A stretch of 64,000 nt of DNA from NCBI RefSeq assembly GCF_013365535.1, contig NZ_CP053590.1:2098501-2162500 (forward strand). The letters run 5' to 3'. A model generated the notes under the pieces. The model was not told the DNA's origin, searched no databases, and saw only the letters and a list, made by a program, of their open reading frames with translations. Shown here piece by piece: positions 45,770 through 54,219 of this stretch. Numbering within the stretch: the stretch's first letter is position 1; each line of letters opens with the position of its first letter. Origin of the DNA: Aquimarina sp. TRL1 (GTDB taxonomy: Bacteria > Bacteroidota > Bacteroidia > Flavobacteriales > Flavobacteriaceae). The translations under genes and the position numbers were made by a program.

Positions 45770-47116
45770 ATGATGAAATGGGAACAACTCCTATCCTTAA
45801 AACGATATGGAGATACGAATAAACGACTTCGAAAAGATCAGGACGAAACCAGATTGGGGTTTGAAGTAGATTATGATAGAATTATTTTTTCTTCGGCTTT
45901 TAGAAGCTTGCAGGATAAGACACAGGTGATTCCATTATCAAAAACTAGTTTTGTGCATACGCGATTGACACATAGTTTGGAGGTGTCTGTTGTAGGGCGT
46001 TCATTGGGGCGAGTGGTAGGGAAAAAAATACTGGAAAAACATCCGTACTTGCAAGAAGAACACGGGTACCAGGTAAATGATTTCGGAGCGATAGTAGCTG
46101 TAGCATCCTTGGCACATGATATTGGAAATCCACCTTTTGGACATTCGGGGGAAAAAGCAATTGGGGAGTATTTCAAAACAGGAGCAGGAAAGCAGTATAA
46201 ATCTTCTTTGACACCAAAAGAATATCAAGATCTTATCGATTTTGAGGGAAATGCAAATGGATTTAAGATTGTTACAGAGTCCAGAGAAGGAGTAGAAGGA
46301 GGATTGCGACTTTCTTATGCAACCTTGGGAGCTTTTACAAAATATCCAAAAGAATCACTGCCTAAAAAACCAACGAAGGAGATCGCTCATAAAAAATTTG
46401 GATACTTTCAGAGTGAACGTTCTTTTTTCGAAGATGTCGCTGCAGAAGTGGGGCTGATAAAAAGAAAAATTGAAGATGAATATACCTATTGTAGGCATCC
46501 ATTAGCGTTTCTGGTAGAAGCAGCAGATGATATTTGTTATACTATTATTGACTTTGAAGATGGGATTAATCTGGGGTTGATAGAAGAGGAGTATGCTTTA
46601 GAATATTTAATTAATTTGGTAAAAGGAGCGATTAATACCGCTAAGTACAATAGCCTTTCTTCCACAGCAGATCGCTTAAGTTATTTAAGAGCCTTAGCGA
46701 TTAACACGCTTATACAAGAGGCGGCAAGTGTTTTTATAGCGAATGAAGAAAAAATATTATCAGGGGAATTTCATCAGGCTTTGATAGAAAAAAGCAGGTA
46801 TGAAGCTCAGATTGAAGATATATTGCAACTGAGCAGAGATAAAATATATCAAAGTCAGGAGGTGATCGAAAAAGAAATTGCAGGATATGAGATTCTGGCA
46901 ACCCTTTTGGATCGATATTGTACTGCGGCAACTCATTATCATACCGGGGCGAGTTCTAATTATGATAAACTTATTCTAAAATCCGAAGAAGGGAATTTTG
47001 ATTATAAGAATGAAAATTTATACACCCGTTTGATTAGTATTAGTAATTATGTGGCGAGTCTGACAGATGGAAATGCACTGTTGAAATATCAAAAAATAAG
47101 AGGACTTAAGGTGTAA
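45770..47116 (+). CDS. dgt: dNTP triphosphohydrolase (dGTPase-like)
   Basis: A 448-residue HD-domain enzyme of the deoxyguanosinetriphosphate triphosphohydrolase family. Visible motifs are RIIFSSAFRSLQDKTQV near the start, THSLEV (His68) and HDIGNPPFGHSGEKAI (His116, Asp117), with a later DDICYTIIDFEDG. These enzymes cleave dNTP to nucleoside and triphosphate and lower dNTP pools. It lies directly after ribonucleotide reductase, so synthesis and breakdown of dNTPs are encoded side by side. Two ATGs at the start (45770, 45773) are equally possible. Confidence 0.9.
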   Translation: MMKWEQLLSLKRYGDTNKRLRKDQDETRLGFEVDYDRIIFSSAFRSLQDKTQVIPLSKTSFVHTRLTHSLEVSVVGRSLGRVVGKKILEKHPYLQEEHGYQVNDFGAIVAVASLAHDIGNPPFGHSGEKAIGEYFKTGAGKQYKSSLTPKEYQDLIDFEGNANGFKIVTESREGVEGGLRLSYATLGAFTKYPKESLPKKPTKEIAHKKFGYFQSERSFFEDVAAEVGLIKRKIEDEYTYCRHPLAFLVEAADDICYTIIDFEDGINLGLIEEEYALEYLINLVKGAINTAKYNSLSSTADRLSYLRALAINTLIQEAASVFIANEEKILSGEFHQALIEKSRYEAQIEDILQLSRDKIYQSQEVIEKEIAGYEILATLLDRYCTAATHYHTGASSNYDKLILKSEEGNFDYKNENLYTRLISISNYVASLTDGNALLKYQKIRGLKV

Positions 47117-47125
47117 AATATAGAG

Positions 47126-47158
47126 AAAACAGCCAATTAACATTGGCTGTTTTTTTTA
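47126..47158 (+). terminator. Bidirectional intrinsic terminator between dgt and dxs
   Basis: AAAACAGCCAAT (47126-47137) pairs with ATTGGCTGTTTT (47142-47153), with a 4-base loop and T-runs on both strands. It separates the convergent dNTPase and dxs genes. Confidence 0.88.
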
Positions 47159-47164
47159 TCTGTA

Positions 47165-48949
47165 TTATGAGGTGTAATGTAGCTTTTCTCTGATTGTTTT
47201 AGTAATCCCTTCAGTAGCAATCCCACAATATTGATGGAGTTCTTCTATAGTTCCGTGATGGATGAATTCGTCAGAGATCCCTAAAGAAGTAATATCAGGA
47301 GAATATGTTGATTGATTTGCCATGTCGAGAATACTACTGCCGAAACCGCCTTTAATAACTCCATCTTCTACCGTAATAATTGTTTTGTAAGTAGAGAAAA
47401 TATGATCTAGAAGGGGTTGATCCAGGGGTTTGATAAAGCAGAAGTGGTAATGTGCGACTTCAGTAGGGGTGCTGATCTGCTGGATAGCATTTGTTACATT
47501 TCTTCGGATTGTTCCGGTAGATAGAATGGCTATGCTTGTTCCGGTTGTCAGTTGTTTTGCTTTTCCGACAGTGATTTTTTTCATGGGTTTCCTCCATTCA
47601 ATAATTTCCCCCCTGCCTCTGGGATATCGGATAGCTATAGGATGTGGTAGTCCTAATGAAGCAGTATATAGTAAATTTCGCAATTCGATTTCATCTCCTG
47701 GAGCAGCGATTAGTATGTTAGGGATACAATTGAGATAAGCAATGTCAAATACTCCATGATGTGTAGCACCGTCTGCTCCAACCAAACCAGCACGATCTAC
47801 GCAAAAGACTACCGGCAGGTTTTGTAGGGCAACATCGTGAATAACTTGGTCGTAGGCTCGTTGCAAAAAAGTGGAATAAATTGTACAAAAAGGAATTAGT
47901 CCCTGTGTTGCCATTCCTGCAGCCAATGTTACGGCATGCTGTTCTGCAATTCCAACATCAATAGCCCGCTCTGGCATCTCCTCCATCATATATTTCAGAG
48001 AACTTCCCGTAGGCATAGCAGGAGTGATTCCGACAATTTTTTTATTCTCTCTGGCAAGGTCCACTAGAGTGTAGCCAAAAACATCCTGAAATTTAGGAGG
48101 TTGTTTCTTGTTACTTTTAGGAATGAGATCTCCTGTTCTTGCATCAAATTTTCCAGGAGCATGGTAGGTAACCTGATTTTCCTCTGCTTGTTTTAATCCT
48201 TTGCCTTTTGTTGTTATAATATGCAATAGTTTGGGACCGTTAATAGATTTTAACTGTTCCAGAGTTTCGCATAATTTAGGAAGGTCATGACCATCAACAG
48301 GACCAAAATAATCAAAGTTAAGTGCTTCTATAATATTATCTGTTCTGGGTTTGAACCCTACTTTTGCCTTGGTTAAATATTGTTTTAAGGCGCCTACGCT
48401 AGGATCAATACCAATGGCATTGTCATTGAGAATAACCAGCATATTGGTATTTGTTACTCCAGCGTGATTAAGCCCTTCAAAAGCCATTCCACTGGCAATA
48501 GAGGCATCTCCAATGACAGCAATATGTTGTTTTTGTAGATTTTCTTGTAGCCTTGATGCAATAGCCATTCCTAAAACCGCAGAAATAGAAGTAGAAGAAT
48601 GACCGACACCAAAGGTATCATATATGCTTTCGCTCCTTTTTGGGAAACCGCTAATGCCATCGTACTGTCGGTTTGTGTGGAACACGTCTTTTCTGCCAGT
48701 CAGGATTTTATGAGGGTATGCCTGATGTCCTACATCCCAGACCAATAAGTCTTCAGGAGTATTAAAAATATAATGTAGCGCTATAGTGAGTTCTACAACT
48801 CCCAGACTAGCCCCTAAATGACCTTCTTTAGTAGCGACAATGTTAATGACAAAATCGCGTAACTCCTGTGCTAATAGAGGTAATTGTTCGAGAGTTAATT
48901 TCCTAAGGTCTTCGGGAGACTCAATATGCGAAAGTAAAGAATCTTTCAC
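47165..48949 (-). CDS. dxs: 1-deoxy-D-xylulose-5-phosphate synthase
   Basis: A 594-residue thiamine-diphosphate enzyme that condenses pyruvate and glyceraldehyde 3-phosphate, the first step of the MEP isoprenoid pathway. Motifs include GHLGASLGVVELTIALH, VWDVGHQAYPHKILTGR, GDASIASGMAFEGLNHAG with NDNAIGI (ThDP/Mg site), then DVGIAEQHAVTLAAG (general acid-base His) and DRAGLVGADGATHHG in the pyrimidine and transketolase-type domains. It is slightly shorter than the usual 620-640 residues but all domains are present. Single gene with a shared terminator. Confidence 0.94.
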   Translation of the reverse strand: MKDSLLSHIESPEDLRKLTLEQLPLLAQELRDFVINIVATKEGHLGASLGVVELTIALHYIFNTPEDLLVWDVGHQAYPHKILTGRKDVFHTNRQYDGISGFPKRSESIYDTFGVGHSSTSISAVLGMAIASRLQENLQKQHIAVIGDASIASGMAFEGLNHAGVTNTNMLVILNDNAIGIDPSVGALKQYLTKAKVGFKPRTDNIIEALNFDYFGPVDGHDLPKLCETLEQLKSINGPKLLHIITTKGKGLKQAEENQVTYHAPGKFDARTGDLIPKSNKKQPPKFQDVFGYTLVDLARENKKIVGITPAMPTGSSLKYMMEEMPERAIDVGIAEQHAVTLAAGMATQGLIPFCTIYSTFLQRAYDQVIHDVALQNLPVVFCVDRAGLVGADGATHHGVFDIAYLNCIPNILIAAPGDEIELRNLLYTASLGLPHPIAIRYPRGRGEIIEWRKPMKKITVGKAKQLTTGTSIAILSTGTIRRNVTNAIQQISTPTEVAHYHFCFIKPLDQPLLDHIFSTYKTIITVEDGVIKGGFGSSILDMANQSTYSPDITSLGISDEFIHHGTIEELHQYCGIATEGITKTIREKLHYTS

Positions 48950-49370
48950 CAGATGATATTTTGATTAAACATAATAAACTATGCGGAGTTTATAAAAATA
49001 GTTGCTAGTACAAAAATATCATTTTTAAGATGTTTTCTTGTAATCTTTTGTAATAAGAGCTGACGAGAAGTTGCGGATTATATAAGAGCAGAGGAATATA
49101 GCTTATTATCGGCAGAAGATTTTTGTAGGAGACTTGTGATGAGAATGTTTTGTAGTGAAGTGTATCGTTGTTTGGCAAGCTGAATTTGTTTAGATTTACT
49201 CGATAATCGAGATGTGGATACTCTGGGAACTTATTTTCGAATTAATGTCTGTTTCTTAATAGAAAGCCTTTCTGGATGAGGGAGAACTGTTGTGAGTTTG
49301 TTAGGGTCGGCATTTTGAGGAACAACCATGGAGGGGAAACTCTCCGTTTTTTAAAATAAAGAAGAAAAAT
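48950..49370. other. Divergent region between dxs and tadA with orphan terminator
   Basis: A 421-base region that should carry the dxs promoter (leftward) and tadA promoter (rightward). No protein gene is visible. The palindromic repeat GATTTACTCGATAATCGAGA is at 49193-49212; related copies occur elsewhere in the window. A classic terminator hairpin on the + strand ends the region at 49330-49352, although no + strand gene lies upstream. A small RNA or a tadA leader attenuator is possible. Confidence 0.5.
49330..49352 (+). terminator. Orphan GAAA-loop terminator hairpin just before tadA
   Basis: GGAGGG (49330-49335) pairs with CTCTCC (49340-49345), including one G-T pair, across a GAAA tetraloop, followed by G and six T (49347-49352). 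It has the form of an intrinsic terminator but stands only 18 bases before the tadA start and has no + strand gene before it. Confidence 0.7.
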
Positions 49371-49820
49371 ATGTTAGACCCATTTGATGATGCACATTTT
49401 ATGAGAAAAGCGTTGATGGAGGCTGAAGCAGCGTATGAAAAAGGAGAAATTCCGATAGGAGCGGTGGTGGTTGTAGCAGATAGGATTATTGCCAGGGCGC
49501 ATAATCTTACCGAGTTATTGAATGATGTGACAGCCCATGCAGAAATGCAGGCAATTACAGCTGCAGCAAATTACCTGGGAGGAAAATACCTCAAAGAATG
49601 CACATTGTACGTAACGATAGAACCTTGTCAGATGTGCGCTGGAGCCCTTTATTGGAGTCAGATAGGAAGGATTGTTTACGGAGCTAGAGATCATCAGAGA
49701 GGATGTATTGAAATGGGAACAAAATTGCACCCAAAAACTACCATGGAAGGAGGCGTTATGGAAGAAGAATGTAGTGCTATTCTCAAGCGTTTCTTCATCG
49801 AGAAAAGGAACCTTAATTAA
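49371..49820 (+). CDS. tadA: tRNA-specific adenosine deaminase
   Basis: A 149-residue zinc deaminase. Zinc and catalytic residues are His56 and Glu58 (AHAEMQAI) and Cys86 and Cys89 (EPCQMCAGAL). The sequence MRKALMEAEAAYEKGEIPIGAVVV is typical of TadA, which converts A34 to inosine in tRNA-Arg(ACG). Related guanine or cytosine deaminases share the fold, but the ALYWSQIGRIVYGARD stretch favours TadA. The start codon follows an AT-rich leader with a hairpin that could attenuate transcription. Confidence 0.88.
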   Translation: MLDPFDDAHFMRKALMEAEAAYEKGEIPIGAVVVVADRIIARAHNLTELLNDVTAHAEMQAITAAANYLGGKYLKECTLYVTIEPCQMCAGALYWSQIGRIVYGARDHQRGCIEMGTKLHPKTTMEGGVMEEECSAILKRFFIEKRNLN

Positions 49821-49914
49821 TACCTCAAAGGATAGTCCTGAGAGCACCTTTTGTACAAACTTTTATTCTCAGGTAATTCCTGGACGTTAAAAACTCATAT
49901 AGGAAGCATACATC

Positions 49915-51834
49915 ATGAAAAATACAATTGCAGAAAGAATTCAGGATTTTTTAAAACAATTCCCTCCTTTCGAAAAATTTCAAAAAGAAGACTTGTTAGA
50001 AGTCGCAAAGCAAATTCGGGTGCTGTATGTAGAGAATAAAGAATATATCTTTCGGCAAGAAGAACCATGTCATGATGAGTTTTATATTGTTCGGGAAGGA
50101 GCTATAGGATTGTATAGAGGAGGTGCAGAAGATGCTAATCTGGTCGATGTGTGTGATGTGGGAGATATGTTTGGCTTGCGTATTATGATTATAAAGAAGA
50201 ATTATCGCATGTCAGCAAGAGCAGATGAAGAATCCATTGTCTATGCAATTCCGGCGAAGGTCTTTGATCCTTTTATTCAAAAAAATACAGAGGTTAATCG
50301 TTTTTTGTTAGAGACGTTCGCGTCTCATGCCAGAAATTACTATACGGAGAATGAAGAAGGGCAAAAAGTAGATAATACGATATCATTAGAAGCAGCAAAG
50401 GACTTATCATCATTGCGAAGTGTTTCGTATCGCAAAAAGCCAGTGACCTGTTCCATAGACGATACAGTACAGGATATTGCTAGAAAAATGGCAAAGTACA
50501 GGGTGAGTTGTATTATTGCAGTTAGTAGTGAAATGTATCCGCTAGGGATGGTGACAGACCGGGACCTTCGGGTTAAAATTGCAACCGGAGAATTCCCAAT
50601 TCATGCTTCTGTAGGGGAGATAATGACATCTCCTGTGGTTACATATGCCAAAAGCCTCACTATTGTAGAAGCGCAAATCGCATTGATCAAAAATGAAATA
50701 GGATATTTGTGTATTACCAAAGATGGTACGCGAAATAGTAAATTGATTGGTATTTTGACCGATCACGATTTGGTCGTTTCTTTTGGGAATAACCCATCGG
50801 TTTTAATAAAAGAGACAAAACGGGTAAAACAGATAAAACAGCTTCGATATATACGACAGCAAACAGAAAAATTGTTGGAGCAGTATTTAGAGCAGAATAT
50901 TTCTACCATCCACATTCTGAATATTATTTCGGAGATTAACGATGCGGTGATTACACGTGTGATTGATCTTGCGATTCAAGAGATGTCAGTTCCTCCTCCG
51001 GTACAATTTGGTTTTTTGGTTCTGGGGAGTCAGGGGAGACGGGAGCAGTTGTTATTGACAGATCAGGATAATGCGATTGTTTTTGAAGATGTAGCGGAGA
51101 AAGATTATGAAGCAACCCAGCATTATTTTATGGTATTGGCTACAGAAATAACCAAAGGGTTGCATTCGGTAGGATTTGAATACTGCCCGGCAGAAATGAT
51201 GGCGAGTAATCCTCGATGGTGTATGTCGCTATCCAAGTGGGAAGAGCAATTCGAAAGCTGGATGACCAAACCGAGTGAAGAAGGTACTTTGTTGTCGTCT
51301 ATTTTTTTTGATTTTCATCACCTGTATGGTGATCCAACCCTGGCTGATCGATTATCAGATGTAGTATTTGAAGGGGTGAATAAAAGCAATCGCTTTTTGA
51401 GTTTATTAGGAGTTAGTGCCTTAGATAAACCTTCACCGCTTGGGTTTTTTAAACAATTTCTGGTGGAGCAGAACGGAGAACATAAAGATTCTTTTGATAT
51501 CAAAACCAGAGCGATGATGGTTCTTATTGATGCCGCGAGAATATTAGGGCTGTATTACAATCTGAAAAATGTGAATAATACAATTCTCAGGTATGAGAAA
51601 CTGGCAACTTTAGAACCTAATAACAAAGAACTTTTTGAGAGTTGTGGAAAGGCATTTCGGGTATTGATTAAGTTCAGAACCAAGCAAGGGTTGATTCATC
51701 AGGATTCAGGACGATTTATTCAGCTGAATCAACTAAGTAAAGCAGATAAACTGAGACTTAAAAGATGTTTTAAGCCAATACGGGATATTCAGGAATTGTT
51801 AAAGCATAGATTTCATTTAAATGCATATATGTGA
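49915..51834 (+). CDS. DUF294 nucleotidyltransferase-like protein with cNMP and CBS domains
   Basis: A 639-residue cytoplasmic signalling protein. An N-terminal cyclic-nucleotide-binding domain (about 15-145) is followed by two CBS domains (about 165-290, with MVTDRDLRVKIATG and GILTDHDLVVSF). The DUF294 nucleotidyltransferase core has LGSQGRREQLLLTDQDNAIVF (about 364-384), where the GS..R.E..L.TD.D pattern is the active-site signature. A DUF294 C-terminal helical domain completes it. The layout matches GlnD-like putative regulators that respond to adenine nucleotides. The downstream exonuclease gene starts 35 bases later, a pairing that suggests a common role, as seen in other bacteria. Confidence 0.85.
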   Translation: MKNTIAERIQDFLKQFPPFEKFQKEDLLEVAKQIRVLYVENKEYIFRQEEPCHDEFYIVREGAIGLYRGGAEDANLVDVCDVGDMFGLRIMIIKKNYRMSARADEESIVYAIPAKVFDPFIQKNTEVNRFLLETFASHARNYYTENEEGQKVDNTISLEAAKDLSSLRSVSYRKKPVTCSIDDTVQDIARKMAKYRVSCIIAVSSEMYPLGMVTDRDLRVKIATGEFPIHASVGEIMTSPVVTYAKSLTIVEAQIALIKNEIGYLCITKDGTRNSKLIGILTDHDLVVSFGNNPSVLIKETKRVKQIKQLRYIRQQTEKLLEQYLEQNISTIHILNIISEINDAVITRVIDLAIQEMSVPPPVQFGFLVLGSQGRREQLLLTDQDNAIVFEDVAEKDYEATQHYFMVLATEITKGLHSVGFEYCPAEMMASNPRWCMSLSKWEEQFESWMTKPSEEGTLLSSIFFDFHHLYGDPTLADRLSDVVFEGVNKSNRFLSLLGVSALDKPSPLGFFKQFLVEQNGEHKDSFDIKTRAMMVLIDAARILGLYYNLKNVNNTILRYEKLATLEPNNKELFESCGKAFRVLIKFRTKQGLIHQDSGRFIQLNQLSKADKLRLKRCFKPIRDIQELLKHRFHLNAYM

Positions 51835-51869
51835 TTTGGTGTAAAATGAATTTGATATCTTTATAAGTA

Positions 51870-52541
51870 ATGAGGCTTTGGCAGCAAAAAAATAAAAAAG
51901 AAGTTCCTGTTTTTTGGAAGGATTACGCACGGCTTTTTGATAAAAAAAGAAAGTATCAGCAAGTCGAAGAAGAGCGAATCATTGCGTTTGATACAGAGAC
52001 CACTGGTTTTAATTACAAAGAAGATCGAATTTTGTCTATTGGAGCTGTTGCTGTAAAAGGAAAGGCGATTAATGTTTCGGATCAGTTAGAATTGTATTTA
52101 GAACAGGAAGTTTTTAAATCGGAAACAGTGGCTATTCATGAGATCAGGAAAAATCATAAATATGATAAAGTTTCCGAAAAGAAAGCATTGGAATTATTTT
52201 TAGACTATGTGCAGGATGCTGTTTTGATAGCGCATCATGCAGAGTTTGATAAGAAAATGATCAATGCTGCATTAAAACGACATGAACTGGGGAAATTAAA
52301 AAATAAACTATTGGATACAAGTGTCTTGTTCCGTAAAACGAAGCATAAAATTTATACGATGCATGATCCGGAGAAGCATTATAGTTTGGATGAGTTGTGT
52401 ATGGATCTGAAAATATCCAAAAGTGACAGGCATACCGCTTCAGGAGATGCGTTTATTACAGCCATAGCTTTTTTAAAAATACTTGGAAAGCTTAAAAAGA
52501 ATGGGAAAGTATCAATGAAAGGACTCTTTCGAATAAAATAA
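51870..52541 (+). CDS. DnaQ-like 3'-5' exonuclease (DEDDh)
   Basis: A 223-residue exonuclease related to the epsilon proofreading subunit. Exo I is AFDTETTGF (Asp41, Glu43), Exo II is LIAHHAEFDKKMI, and Exo III is SDRHTASGDAFITA, giving the DEDDh set. It removes nucleotides from 3' ends, either in proofreading or in RNA or DNA turnover. It follows the DUF294 protein closely. A TATCTTTA box at 51856-51863 lies 6 bases before the ATG and could act as a -7 element for a near-leaderless transcript. Confidence 0.87.
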   Translation: MRLWQQKNKKEVPVFWKDYARLFDKKRKYQQVEEERIIAFDTETTGFNYKEDRILSIGAVAVKGKAINVSDQLELYLEQEVFKSETVAIHEIRKNHKYDKVSEKKALELFLDYVQDAVLIAHHAEFDKKMINAALKRHELGKLKNKLLDTSVLFRKTKHKIYTMHDPEKHYSLDELCMDLKISKSDRHTASGDAFITAIAFLKILGKLKKNGKVSMKGLFRIK

Positions 52542-52664
52542 GCAGAGCCATTAGATTCTTAGAGGTAAAAATGCTGTTGTAATATACGGTGATGTATTAG
52601 TGGTACTAAGGAAGGTGTAATTTCTTGCTTTTTATAAAGTCTTTATGGGAACAATCCATGCTTT

Positions 52665-53432
52665 ATGAAAAAAAGAATCCTTTTTATAGTATTGCTATAT
52701 GCTGTACAAGTGTGGTCTCAGGAACAACACCTGATTCAGGGAGTTGTTATGTCTAATCAACAGAAGCTATCAGGAGTTCATGTGCTGAACCTATCCAGAC
52801 AAGAAGGAGGAATTACGGATGAATACGGACGATATCAGTTAATAGCAGCAGCAGGAGATACTCTTTCTTTTTCTGCGATACAATATGTAACTAAAAAGAT
52901 AAAGATTACCCGTAAAGAACTAATGGAGGAACGTTTAGATGTTTTATTACGTGAAAATGTAAATGAATTAGATCCGGTATTATTGTCAGATCAAAAACTC
53001 AGTGGACAATTAGAAGAAGATGCAAAAAATATAAAGACATATGAACAGTATTTTCCTTTGTGGAATGCTGAAGAGGTGATTCGTGCTATGCCTGTAGTTA
53101 AGGATGATGCGCAATCTCCGGTAAAAAATCAGGTATTTAGTGATGGGACTGTAGCTACGCCTTTGAATTTTATAGCAATAGGAAAGCTGGTGGCAGGTTT
53201 TGTAAAGAAAAAGAAGAAGAAAAAGAAAAGACCAAAGAAGTTTATCCCTCTTTCAGCGATATATGATAAACAGTTTGTGATACATAAAATCGGAATACCT
53301 GAGGGGGAGTACGAATCATTTGTTTCGTATATTCATAGTCAGCCCGGAACTCAGGAAGTATTCAGACATCCCGATCAGCTGATTGTTTTGGAGTATTGTA
53401 TAAAGATGGCAGCACATTATCGCAAACAATAA
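52665..53432 (+). CDS. Exported protein with carboxypeptidase-regulatory-like domain
   Basis: A 255-residue protein with a cleavable signal peptide (MKKRILFIVLLYAVQVWSQ, cut near residue 19). A CarboxypepD_reg-like beta domain follows (about 22-100), with HLIQGVVMSNQQKLSGVHVLN and GGITDEYGRYQL. This domain usually precedes TonB receptors, but here there is no barrel. The C-terminal half is basic, with a run of eight Lys (KKKKKKKKRPKK) near residue 185. Similar stand-alone proteins occur in flavobacteria. Function unknown, probably periplasmic or envelope-associated. Confidence 0.7.
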   Translation: MKKRILFIVLLYAVQVWSQEQHLIQGVVMSNQQKLSGVHVLNLSRQEGGITDEYGRYQLIAAAGDTLSFSAIQYVTKKIKITRKELMEERLDVLLRENVNELDPVLLSDQKLSGQLEEDAKNIKTYEQYFPLWNAEEVIRAMPVVKDDAQSPVKNQVFSDGTVATPLNFIAIGKLVAGFVKKKKKKKKRPKKFIPLSAIYDKQFVIHKIGIPEGEYESFVSYIHSQPGTQEVFRHPDQLIVLEYCIKMAAHYRKQ

Positions 53433-53482
53433 AGCCCTGTAATAACAGAGCTTTATGATTTGAAACTGTAAATTATATTTTG

Positions 53483-53680
53483 TTAGCCGTGGAGTACTCT
53501 TACTCTGGCTGCAATAGTTCCTTTTTTTCCTTTTTCTTCGTCATACGCTACTTTGTCCCCTTCATTAAGAGCTTCTCCGTTAAGTCCAGATGCATGAACA
53601 AAGATGTCTTTTCCTGTTTCGTCGTTTGTAATGAATCCATAACCTTTTGACTCATTAAAAAATTTAACTGTTCCTTCCAT
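53483..53680 (-). CDS. Cold shock protein (CspA family)
   Basis: A 65-residue single-domain nucleic-acid-binding protein. RNP1 is KGYGFI (12-17) and RNP2 is DIFVHA (25-30) in MEGTVKFFNESKGYGFI. CspA-type proteins bind single-stranded RNA and DNA and melt RNA structure in the cold or during stress. The 258 bases upstream on the minus strand are free of genes, so a long 5' leader as in other csp genes is possible. Confidence 0.93.
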   Translation of the reverse strand: MEGTVKFFNESKGYGFITNDETGKDIFVHASGLNGEALNEGDKVAYDEEKGKKGTIAARVRVLHG

Positions 53681-53864
53681 TTTGTGTGATAATGATTTTA
53701 ATATAGTCTTAAAGGTAGGCTTAATTATGGGAAGTGTTGTTATAAAAAAGTAAATATTTTTTAAAAAAATGTTTTTGTTGGTTCATCAAGCAAGATTTTA
53801 AAGCCTTGAAGAGAGATTCGAAATTAAGGTTTGCGGTGCTAAATCTTATGAACTTGTTTTCAGG

Positions 53865-53884
53865 GATTTTGTCCGATAATTGAG
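53865..53884 (+). repeat. Dispersed intergenic repeat, copy near csp
   Basis: GATTTTGTCCGATAATTGAG, the most diverged of three related intergenic copies (others at 49193-49212 and 57918-57937). The common core is YCGATAATYGAG. It lies in the 258-base region between the cold shock gene and a small membrane-protein gene. Confidence 0.4.
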
Positions 53885-53938
53885 TGTTGCGTGTTTTGGA
53901 ATTTTCTTTGTTTCCTGTAAGGAGCGTTCTGAGGCGAC

Positions 53939-54187
53939 TTACTTTTTTTCGTCCGAATTAAAATCTCTCATCTTTTTTAAATTCTCATCAGTAAGCATGT
54001 AATCTTTTACCTTTTTATCTTTCCATCGGTGGTAGATAAAAAGAGGCATAAGAAGAAAGGAAGCGATGAGAATACTAATGCCAATACATTTATCCCCTGT
54101 AGGGTGATTTCCTGTGTTTTTGAAGTAGTAACCTACGCCGATTCCGATAGTTACTGCGATGAATAAAAAACGAATTATATATTTCAT
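53939..54187 (-). CDS. Small two-helix membrane protein of unknown function
   Basis: An 82-residue protein with hydrophobic segments at about 3-20 (YIIRFLFIAVTIGIGVGYYF) and 34-53 (CIGISILIASFLLMPLFIYH), followed by a highly charged tail (RWKDKKVKDYMLTDENLKKMRDFNSDEKK). No family is recognised. It starts 32 bases after the ClC transporter gene on the same strand, so they are probably co-transcribed. Confidence 0.6.
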   Translation of the reverse strand: MKYIIRFLFIAVTIGIGVGYYFKNTGNHPTGDKCIGISILIASFLLMPLFIYHRWKDKKVKDYMLTDENLKKMRDFNSDEKK

Positions 54188-54219
54188 AGGTCTGGTATTG
54201 CTGTTTTTCTATGCTTTTT

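Noticed and set aside
53430..53456. A hairpin between the carboxypeptidase-like gene and the cold shock gene as terminator
   Set aside because: The stem has a mismatch and no T-run on either strand, so it is too weak to call.
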